Source: Diphasiastrum complanatum (lineage: Eukaryota; Streptophyta; Lycopodiopsida; Lycopodiales; Lycopodiaceae). Taken from it: 64,000 nucleotides of DNA. The position numbers and the translations under genes are program-made. The notes beneath the pieces are model-generated. The model was not told the origin of the DNA and did not search any database. It was given only the letters and a program-made list of their open reading frames with translations. The stretch is taken from the NCBI GenBank assembly GCA_029204225.1, contig CM055109.1, forward strand, positions 42,548,044 to 42,612,043, in the 5' to 3' direction. Shown in pieces: positions 55,800-64,000 of the stretch (position 1 is the first letter of the stretch; every line of letters begins with the position of its first letter).

Positions 55800-57900
55800 A
55801 AAAGAAGGATACCAAATATACTGTTGAGCAAGATTCTGATGATGATGAAAAGTACAAGCCTTCAATTAGTCAAGAAGAAAGTTCGAGCTCTTCCATAAGT
55901 CTTAAGTGTGACAGAAATAAAAACACGTTTTCACCAGAAATGGCAACAAGCACCTTGAGTTTGCACCCTCATAATCTGCATTTGAAAAATTGTCCACCTT
56001 TTTCTTGTGAGGTCGACCAAATTCTGAGTTCCAAGCCAAGCCCTCAATATGCAGAGAGAGATGTGGACCTTTGAAGCATAATGAGCTCTCTTCTCAATCC
56101 AGCAGCATCCCTTTTGACAGTACATGTAATGAGGATCCTCGTCCCACTTTTTCTCAATCCAATTAGTGCTGGATGTAATATATTTTTGAGGAAAAACAAA
56201 CTTCTTGATTCAAGCAGATATGTGAAAGGAATACAGATGAGTGTACCCTTTTTCATTGAGAAGTAAAACTGCAATTCTAAAGAAAGGTTCAGCATAAGAA
56301 CATTTTTGTTTGCGTGTTCTTATGCAATCCTAGAAGTGGACTCACATTGGTCCTTCTTGAGATGCTGATCTTCCCAATTGAGAAGATGTTTCATAGCCCC
56401 AGTCCAAGTAATTAGTAAGCTGTTGAAGTTGATCAAAGCCTTAAAAAAAATTTCCATGGAAAAGCGAATAAGGAACTTGAGAAGCTTGCTAAGACTTTTC
56501 CTACCAGGGAAAAGTTCCATTTGTACGGGAAATCACACAGTGAACGAATGTCCACAATTGAAAAAACGAATGGCAACCAATATTTGCCATCTGTGCAATT
56601 CACCTGATCATGAGACTTCTTATTGCCATTTTAATCCTCGGCTTATCCAACAACATTATGCCCAGATGGGATATTGAGAACCCCTTTACGGAAAGGATCC
56701 GTCAGCCAAACCTCGCCAATCTGCTCTTGGGTATCCGGAGTGACTAGCTTTACCAGCTCCACCAACACAACCTGCTCCTCCCGCTAATCTAATGGAATCA
56801 GAACCTTACATAGGTAAAGAGCAATGGAATTACAGTAATGATCGTGAGAATGGTCCTTCAGATCAGTATGCTATCTATGCTGCCGCACAACAACAAGCAT
56901 CTAGAGATTGGAGCAGAGCACCGCTTGGATGCTTTGCATGTGGGAAAAATCATAGAGTTGCAGAATGTCCAAACAAAGGCAAATTTGTACCATTCTGTCG
57001 TGAATGTGGTTATGGACATTGCTACAAGGAGTGTCCAACAAGACCGAAGCCGCCACCGATTACAGCTCCTGTAATTTGATAACAATCAAGCAAAGACCAG
57101 CATTTCGACCTGAACCAAGTATACCCTTGATGGTGGTTACCAGAGCTCAGAAGCAAAAAGAACTTATAGTAGATCCAGTGCCTGCTGATTCTATACCATC
57201 AATTGATATACCAACAACATCTGGAGTCTATCCAAATATCCATGCAAAAAAGAGGAGATATCAAGATACGAGATAGTGGATTAAACATTTGCAAGAAGAA
57301 GAGGAGCTTGAAGCCGCTAAAGCTGTAGTCGAAGTCCATTCTTCACCTGTGCAGCCACCGAATAATCCACGAACAGATATTAATACTCAGTTGCATCATC
57401 ATGAAGAACCCTTCAAGATGACTGAACCAGAAGTGCCGCAAACAGAATTACTCATGAATATTCTGTCTAGTAAGATGAATATTACATTGGGAGAATTTCT
57501 GAAGTTGGTGTTGAAAGCAAAAGAAGTATTAGCGCAGAAGTGAACTCAAATCGAACCAGAAGCCCATCAAAAACCACTTTTTTGTGCGAGATTTGAAGAA
57601 TCTAATGAAGTACTCCATGTCGGAGTGGGCTGGGAAAGTGAGCAAAAAAACATTACTCTGCTAATACAACATAGACAATTTTCTAAAGAAGCAACCATGA
57701 TAGATAAAGGTTCAGGAGATAATCTGATTTCAACAAAGCTATGTGCAAAGTGAGGACTTACAAAGATTAAGCCTACGACTTTTGCCATTAAGCTAGCTGA
57801 TCAAACGACAGTTCATCTGCGAGGAATGGTTGAAGACGTACCTGTCAAAATTGCTGGAGTCTAGTTTGTCATTACTTTTGTAGTAATGGACTTACCTGAC
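55800..57900 (+). mobile_element. Ty3/gypsy-like gag-protease fragment with multiple zinc knuckles
   Basis: The plus strand carries an acidic/Ser-rich gag part (about 55800-56070), then gag blocks to 56677 ending in two knuckles: a truncated CTGNHTVNEC and a full CHLCNSPDHETSYC. A further block (56792-57079) has two knuckles with CX2CX3HX4C spacing, CFACGKNHRVAEC and CRECGYGHCYKEC. Then come a linker (VTRAQKQKELIVD) and a retropepsin-like block at about 57695-57890: MIDKGSGDNLIS, IKLADQTTVHLRGM, VITFVVMDLPD. The catalytic Asp-Thr/Ser-Gly is Asp-Lys-Gly, so the protease is dead. RT and integrase are absent. It belongs to a different gypsy lineage from the chromovirus elements nearby. Confidence 0.72.
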
Positions 57901-58183
57901 GCACCATATATCTACCGTGTCTCCTGGCATATCGCTTGGTCTTCCATGATATTACAGCATGACTGTTGTTTTGCTTATGTTTGTACTCCTTGGTGCTGGT
58001 CTTCTAATGCTGCTATCCTTTCTTGGGGCACCTATATCGTTGAGTTTGCACATATGGTTGACGGTTACGTTTGTGATTGGAATCAACATTTGTGTTTTGC
58101 AGATCACAATTATAACAGTACCAGCACAAGTGTGTCTCCATTTTTGCTGGCTAATGGATATTTTCTGTTGCTACCATGTATTT
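57901..58183. other. Unassigned, hydrophobic frames only
   Basis: Two overlapping plus frames are Leu/Trp/Cys-rich and could suggest membrane segments. There is no start context, homology or splice support, and the gypsy LTR cuts in at 58184. Confidence 0.3.
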
Positions 58184-58541
58184 TGTAATAGATCCTAACA
58201 CCACAGTAGGGCAAACACTAACTGATCCACCCAACCTTGCCTACTCCCTGATATAGAGTAAGCCCCTCCTTGCCCAGTGTGAGGACTGGTAGCATGCAAC
58301 TACCAAGTGTCGGCCACGTGGCACTAACGTGGCCGACTGCACGTCTGGACCCAACAAGGGGCCCTATCCTGCTGACAGGGTCCCTAGACTGTGTTAGGCC
58401 CGCCATGGCTATGGACCGTGCTAAGGCACACTACTCACACTGTCTTGCCCTGTAGGTCATGTACGCTGGACACGACCCTGACTGTGGTATCTGACCTATC
58501 TGTGTTCTCTAGGGTTCGGCACTAGTTACGAGCTCGTAACA
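58184..58541 (-). repeat. 3' LTR of the minus-strand gypsy chromovirus (358 bp)
   Basis: The minus strand starts TGTTACGAGCTCGTAACTAG and ends GTTAGGATCTATTACA. The polypurine tract (AAGGGGGAGGGAG in minus sense) adjoins at 58542-58555. It is homologous to the plus-strand LTR at 45201-45460. Confidence 0.9.
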
Positions 58542-58552
58542 CTCCCTCCCCC

Positions 58553-59299
58553 TTAAGAACCGTCTTGGTCCTCTAAGACAAAGTCTGGAAAAATCTTGCG
58601 AAGGACGCTGTCTCTTTCCCAAGTGGCATTCTCAACAGGCTGATCATTCCACTTAACCAGATATTCTTGGTATAGAGTATGACGAGTCTGCTCTCTACTA
58701 TCAAGAATCTCCTCTGATTCATGTGGAGGTTGTTGAGGATCCAATGGGAGAACTAGAACACTGTCCCCTACCAGATTGTCTGATCTGGTTAAGGCTTTTC
58801 GTAACTGACTTACATGAAAGACTGGAAAAACCTTACTGCTGTGTGGGAGTTCTAGTTCATAGGTGACCTCGCCTAGTCTCCTACTGATGGTAAAGGGACC
58901 ACAATACCTTGGAGACAACTTAGCACACACTCCTGATTTGAGGGTTTTAGAGTCGACTGGGACTCTCAAGTATACTTTCTCACCAGTGGAGAAGTGTACA
59001 TCCCGTCTGTGTGGATCTGCATAATGCCTGGCTCGATCCTGGGACTGCCTAATGCTACGCTTAGCATGTTCTATCATCTGGTTTAAGTCCTCTAAAAAGT
59101 TTCTGGCTGCTTCAACTTTTTCTTGTTTAAACCCTACAGCTGTGGGTGAGCGTGGCTGAAAACCGTACATCAGCATAAATGGGCTGTATCCCGTAGCTGA
59201 ATGTTTGGTATTGTTGTAAGCAAACTCTAATATCGAGAGATACTCCTCCCAATTAGTCTGCTTCTTGCTGACGTATGCACGAAGCATATCCTCCAGCAC
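58553..59299 (-). pseudogene. Chromovirus integrase C-terminus with chromodomain
   Basis: A 248-codon open frame. The integrase C-terminal part reads YLSILEFAYNNTKHSATGYS, FMLMYGFQPRSP, FSTGEKVYLRVPVDSKTLKS and LSPRYCGPFTISRRLGEVTY. The end carries a chromodomain: EEILDSREQTRHTLYQEYLV, KWNDQPVENATWE, IFPDFVLEDQ. Chromodomains guide integration toward marked chromatin in chromoviruses. The stop lies 12 bp before the polypurine tract. Confidence 0.93.
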
Positions 59300-60119
59300 C
59301 TGATTTACCCTCTCTGTTTGACCGTCCGTCTGGATGGTCGGTGGTACTCATATTAAGTTTAGTATGGAGATGATGGAATACTGCCCTCCAAAAATTTCCA
59401 ATAAACTTACTGTTCCGGTCGCTGACTATGCCGGAAGGTAGACCGTACAATTTAAATAGCCCGTCTACAAACAACCTCGCTAACTCTGGAGCTCTAACGG
59501 TTGTTTTGGTCGGAATAAAATGAGCCATTTTGGTCAGACGGTCAACTGTGACCCATATAGCGTCATTACCCTTTTGGGTTTTAGGCAGGCCTACTATAAA
59601 ATCCATGGAGATACTCTCCCATTTACCAGCTGGTATTTCTAAGGGATGCAACAACCCTCCTCCTGCCTTTAAACGCTCTGCTTTGTTTACTTGACATTTC
59701 TGGCAACTGGTTACATACTAGTGGACGTCCTTTTTCATACTGGGCCAGAAAAATTGCCTACGAAGAAGCTCATAGGTCTTCTGTATGCCTGGGTGTCCCG
59801 CACTAGGATTGTCATGACATTCATATAGGACCTGCTGCCTATAATCCTCTGAATTGGGGACACATACTCTATCTCTATAGAGCAAGTACTCATCCTGAAT
59901 GGAATACTGTTTCCATTTGAATCCTTGAGTCAACTGACCCTCAACCACTGGGGTTTGCTTGGGTACTACAGGCTCAGAATCCTCAACGTCATCTGACGAC
60001 GTATACTCAGACTCATCATCATCCTCAACGGAGGCTGCCGTATTCTTGGATGAACTGGCACCAGCCGCGGGAACTGGTTCTAGAGTCTGTAACTGTCTGC
60101 TCTGGACTGAGTTCCACAT
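59253..60119 (-). pseudogene. Chromovirus integrase, zinc-binding and catalytic parts
   Basis: After an acidic linker (VEDDDESEYTSSDDVEDSEP), the H2C2 zinc domain reads ECHDNPSAGHPGIQKTYELL and RRQFFWPSMKKDVH. A TAG at 59716-59718 follows, then the core ISMDFIVGLPKTQKGNDAIW, DRLTKMAHFIPTK and GIVSDRNSKFIGNFW (second Asp), with the Glu region near 59300 across a frame change. Confidence 0.92.
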
Positions 60120-60143
60120 AGTAGAGAAGAATGCATCATGCTA

Positions 60144-60557
60144 TCATTTCCCTCTCAAGGACTCGAGTAACTCATTACGAATCTGAGTAAAACTCAGCTC
60201 GTTTATCATAGGCATTCTGCTAAGGGCATCTGCTACTGTATTGAATTTTCCACGTCTATATCTGATAGACATGTCAAACTCTTGCATCAACTCAGCCCAA
60301 CAAGCTTTCCGACCTCTAAGCTCAGGTTGATTGCAAAGGTATCTGAGACTCTCATGGTCTGTCAGGACCTCAAAGTTGGCACCATACAAATAATGCCTCC
60401 AAGTCTTAAGGGCATGGACTATAGAAAAGAGTTCCTTTTCATAGACATTGTACCTAGTCTGAGCTGGCTCGACTTTTTTACTCTCGAACGCAACTGGTCG
60501 TCCACTCTGAGTTAGCACAGCACCTACTGCAAAGTCGCTAGCATCTGTTTCGACCAC
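60144..60557 (-). pseudogene. Chromovirus RNase H
   Basis: A 137-codon frame: VETDASDFAVGAVLTQSGRP, TRYNVYEKELFSIVHALKTW, VLTDHESLRYLCNQPELRGR, ending FNTVADALSRM. All core acidic residues appear present. Confidence 0.93.
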
Positions 60558-60648
60558 AAATGGCTGATTGGGGTCGACGACCTTTTAAAACTGGTGCTGT
60601 AGCTAAGGCTGTTTTGAGAGCATCAAAGCTCTCCTGTTGTGCGGACTC

Positions 60649-61537
60649 TCAAATGAACTCCTTTCCCTTCCCCTTAAGGAGATTTGTCATAGGGACTGCT
60701 ATCTGAGCATATTCCTTGACAAATCGTCTGTAATATCCCGCCAGACCAAGAAAGATTTGAAGTTCCAAAATATTCTGAGGTCTCAGCCAACTGAGTATGG
60801 CTTTAACCTTATTTAGGTCCATGTTAATCCCATCGAAAGAGATAATGTGACCCACATATGCTACTTCTTCACACACTTGGATTGTTTAGCATAAAGCTTA
60901 TGCTTTCTGAGTAGTCGAAACACCTTTCTGAGGTGTTTTAGATGCTCCTTCCTCGTTTTGCTATAGACGAGGATGTCATCTGAAAATACGACTACAAACT
61001 TACCCAAGTATGGTCTGAGGACACTGTTCATCAAGGTCATAAAGGTAGCTGGAGCATTTGTGAGCCCAAATGGCATCACCTTAAACTCATAATGACCATG
61101 ACGAGTCCTAAAAGCTGTTTTCGAGACATCTTCCGATTTAATAAGGACTTGATGATATCCCGATCTGAGGTCTATTTTGCTGAAAAACTTAGCCCCATCG
61201 AGTTGGTCAAACAACTCGTCTGCCCGAGGCATAGGATATTTATTCTTAATTGTGACTTTATTGAGGGCTCTGTAATCTACGCAAGACGCATAGACCCCTC
61301 TTTCTTCACCAATAGGACTGGTGAGGCCCATGGTGAACTACTGGTCTGAATTTGGCCTTTCCCAAGATAATCTGTTAACTGCCTAGTTATTTCTTCATCC
61401 TCTCTTCGGCTGACCCGATACGGAGGTTTAGAAAGAGGTGTTGTACCTGGTACTAGGTTTATTACATGATCTACCTCTCTGCTAGGTGGTAAACCATGTG
61501 GCAAATCTTCGGGAAAAACATCTTTAAATTTAGACAA
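60649..61537 (-). pseudogene. Chromovirus reverse transcriptase
   Basis: Fragments in order: FPEDLPHGLPPSREVDHVIN and PYRVSRREDEEITRQL (61537-61277); [40 protein letters not shown] (first catalytic Asp) and [20 protein letters not shown] with the catalytic FSDDILVYS (61331-60861; FSDD where YxDD or FIDD is usual); then [20 protein letters not shown] and [19 protein letters not shown] (60876-60649). Frame changes lie near 61300 and 60870. Confidence 0.93.
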
Positions 61538-61600
61538 TAAAGTTTCTAATTTACTGATTTTTTGCTGAATAGAACTGGAAATAAAAACTTCACGAATAAA

Positions 61601-62477
61601 CTAAAAGTCACATAAGAATACATGATGGCCTTCGTCTCCGATTAGCTGACAGAGCTCTGAACTGCAGGACACAGGACTGTTGGGAACATCATGCTCCCCA
61701 TGCAACTGGATCTCTCGGCCTTTATGCTGAAAGCTGAGGGTGTTCTCCTGATAGTTTCTGTGGAGGGAAGGTCCTAAACTGTAGAGCCAATCTCTCCCGA
61801 GAACAATGTCTGTGCGATCCAGGTGCATTATCTGAAAGTTTATTTCATCTTGGTACCCCTGAATACCAAGATTCAAATTACTTACCATCCCATATTTTTT
61901 TATCTTCACCCTTAGCTAATGAAACTATGTACCTATGCTGACTAGGTACTTCTGGTAGTTTAAGCTTTTTAACCAGGGTGTAGTTGATGAAATTATGGGT
62001 TGCCCCATCATCAACCATAACTCTTATTGACTGGTTACCAACTTTCCCATGCATACGTACTAGGTCATGCGGCCCAAAGCTGAAGGGTCTCGCTAGCATT
62101 GCAGAGGTCAGCTGGCAACAGTGTTCATGATCTTCATGATACACTTTGATCTCGGAAGCTGCCGAGTCACTGAGGAAACATACAGTCTGAACAAGATGAA
62201 CTTGTTTTTTATCTTTCTTATCTTTTTTAGTGAAAGGCCCCTTGAAACACTGTCTGACTGTGTGTCCCTTGCCCATACACACAAAGCACAAACGTTCTTG
62301 TTTGGCTTTCTCAAAATCATCTGGTTTAAAGGGTTGTATGAGTGAAGGGCGTTTCTGAGGAGTTTCACTTTTAAATTTATCTTGATTCTTTCTTTTTAAA
62401 AATTTCTTTTTAAATTGAAAGTCTTTCTGAGGAGGCTGCTCAGAAAGTGACTGTTGTCTCGCCCTCTTCCTACCCAC
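61601..62477 (-). pseudogene. Chromovirus nucleocapsid zinc knuckle and protease
   Basis: The frame 62477-61878 has a basic stretch (FKKKFLKRKNQDKFK), a perfect CX2CX4HX4C knuckle (CFVCMGKGHTVRQC), and the aspartic protease start VMVDDGATHNFINYTLVKKL. Here the catalytic triad is Asp-Asp-Gly rather than Asp-Ser/Thr-Gly. A frame change near 61890 leads into 61909-61601 with IVLGRDWLYSLGPSL, the usual C-terminal protease flank. Confidence 0.9.
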
Positions 62478-62486
62478 TGAATCATC

Positions 62487-63320
62487 ATAGATTTGAGCAT
62501 ATCTGAGAGCTTGCTCAAGGGTAGTAGGAGAGTTTCTCTAGACCTCTACTTTATATTCATCTTTGAGGCCACCGACAAATCCCCTAATTTTCTGATAATC
62601 ATCCATATTTTTAATTTTTAGAATTGCTTCTCAATATTGCGAGATATATTGGATGAGGGACTTGTCCATTATTGTTCTTTCCCAGGCTTCCCAGGCTCTA
62701 TCAAGTTCATTTTCTGGTAGAAATTCTCTTAGGAAAGCTTCTTCAAAAGCTTTCCATGACCGGGGAGTCTGCCCAGTCTCCTGGAGATTTAACCACCACT
62801 TATAGGCCATAGGCCCTAAGGAAAGACTGGCCTCAATAGCTTGCAAATGGTCAGGGGTCTGTTTAAGAGCATGAATGTTCTTCCATTTGCTGAGGAAGGT
62901 TTGTAGAATGTCTGCATTTCTATCCTTCTCTTCCCCATTAAAAGTAGGAGGCTTTAAATCTTTAACAACATTGGGGTGAGAGCGTAAAGTCTCACCCGAA
63001 ACTAATGGAAGTGGAGACGGGGATAACTGAGAAGTGGAGGGAAGGCTTCCTTTCGCAGAACTCAAAATCAAGCTTTTGAGTTTAACGAACATGTCGTCCA
63101 CATTGGACTTGAAATTGGCTAATGCCAACTTCAGTTCATCCACTTCTGTTACCAACTGCAGAAACTGCTCCTTGGTAACCAGTTCGTTGAGTTCTTCGGC
63201 GAACTGTTCCTGTTCTTCCAATTCCATGGGTTCCTTCCCTTTACTGTAAGCCAAGGCTTCTGTTTCAAGTTCGTCGAAGCCTCTCTCCGGGGGTTGATCA
63301 GGTCCCTGAGGAGTGGTCAT
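62487..63320 (-). pseudogene. Chromovirus gag
   Basis: Starts MTTPQGPDQPPERGFDELET, then a coiled coil (LVTKEQFLQLVTEVDELKLA), a Ser/Pro linker, and the retrotrans_gag core (PMAYKWWLNLQETGQTP, AFLREFLPENELDRAWEAWE, MDKSLIQYISQY). A TGA at 62631-62633 and a TAG at about 62538 interrupt an otherwise continuous frame (EAILKIKNMDDYQKIRGFVG between them). Both look like C-to-T changes of CGA and CAG codons. Gag would assemble the particle. Confidence 0.92.
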
Positions 63321-64000
63321 CTTCGGAACTGAAAGAGAGCTACCTTAACTTCTGAAGGAAAAAAAGTCTGAAAGACTAATTTACAACTGTACAAGGGAAA
63401 GGAAAGAAAATTTAGCTCTTTCTAAGAACTATACTTCCACAGAGAGAATCAAGAAAAGCCCTTTCAGCTCTTCTTCAACTGCTTTCAGACCTGTGATTCT
63501 AAGAAATCCGAATAGGAGGCACAAGATCTGAAATTTTTTTGCTATCCCCCCTCGCTGATCTGACAGCTTCTATATTGGTACCAAAAAACCAGATTCGAAG
63601 CCCAAATCCACTTGCAAATCCTGAAATTTGTGATGGCACCCTGCTCGCTGATCTGTGGCAGCCCTGAAACTTCCCAAAAATCGAGTAAAATCTGGAAAGG
63701 CTGCAAGAAAAATCCGGAACAAACTAGTTCCTACCCTCGCTGACTGGGAAGCAACCTAACTAGCCCAATTTCTTCTGACTTGGGGCCCAAAAAGTGTTCC
63801 AATTTCTGATTTTTCCTCAGCTCTAGGAGCGCTGAACCTATGCCAACCTTTCTGCTCTGGAAAAAATTTCACTCGAAAATCAGGATTGAAGCCTGATCTG
63901 GCAACGCTGGATCTGCACCTCTATTTTGCCTCAAATCCTAGGTAGAAAACAGAAGTTTTCACCACGATTTTCTCAGTATCCTACTGATTTTCCAGCGCTG
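63321..64000 (-). other. Leader (5' UTR) of the minus-strand chromovirus
   Basis: Contains phrases on the minus strand such as CTGATCTGTGGCA, CCAGCGAGCA and AGCGCTG that recur in the plus-strand leader at 45475-46350. The window ends before the primer-binding site. Confidence 0.75.

Larger units (their letters stand above)
58542..64000 (-). mobile_element. Ty3/gypsy chromovirus, minus strand, 5' end outside the window
   Basis: Read from right to left: leader (64000-63321, with CCAGCGCTG phrases like those of the plus-strand element), gag, zinc knuckle, protease, RT, RNase H, integrase, chromodomain, polypurine tract and 3' LTR. The order RT before integrase is diagnostic of Ty3/gypsy, and the chromodomain places it among chromoviruses. 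Reading frames are long and motifs well kept, with scattered single stops and small frame changes. The primer-binding site and 5' LTR must lie beyond 64000. Confidence 0.95.

Noticed and set aside
57959-58198. Hydrophobic 79-codon frame resembling membrane segments
   Set aside because: Overlaps another frame of similar length, runs into the gypsy LTR and has no homology I can recognise.

Overview
This window looks like nuclear DNA from a land plant with a large, repeat-rich genome. A gymnosperm fits best (inference): most of the 64 kb is decayed Ty1/copia, Ty3/gypsy and LINE sequence, and the one ordinary host-like gene has a 9.9-kb intron filled with retroelements. No rRNA, tRNA, CRISPR array or bacterial-type operon was recognised. 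Almost every coding stretch carries stops or frameshifts.

Layout. 0.9-2.5 kb: relics of an LTR element on the minus strand, including a direct LTR-LTR junction. 5.0-6.75 kb: a plus-strand LINE ending in a CT-rich tail. 7.5-10.9 kb: a GC-rich family of direct repeats carrying GGCGCC motifs. 15.46-21.31 kb: a complete but dead copia element with matching LTRs, primer-binding site, polypurine tract and a GTTTT target-site duplication. 22.7-24.1 kb and 35.7-37.2 kb: two diverged copies of an unusual composite gene, a histone H3/CENH3-like domain followed downstream by spliced exons, one resembling the catalytic block of a Ulp1/C48 cysteine peptidase. 26.9-29.3 kb: a minus-strand, intron-containing relic that looks transposase-like. 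29.9-33.6 kb: a zinc-knuckle mini-ORF and two uncharacterised long relic ORFs. 37.4-39.4 kb: a gypsy RT scrap joined to a minus-strand copia gag with a 692-bp LTR. 41.9-53.3 kb: three phase-compatible minus-strand exons of an F-box/LRR-type (RNI-like) gene, whose last intron holds gypsy and copia sequence. 54.0-55.25 kb: a minus-strand LINE. 55.8-57.9 kb: plus-strand gypsy gag-protease. 58.18 kb to the end: a minus-strand gypsy chromovirus with a C-terminal chromodomain, entering from beyond the window.

The most interesting item is the repeated H3-like plus Ulp1-like composite. Both copies have the same order, orientation and approximate spacing, a similar splice donor and an ACGTG-rich upstream region. 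In copy 2 the H3-like frame runs on into a roughly 240-residue extension. This suggests a multi-domain gene, probably carried by a transposon, that combines a histone fold with a deSUMOylase-like peptidase. Both copies are broken, so the claim concerns ancestry, not present activity.
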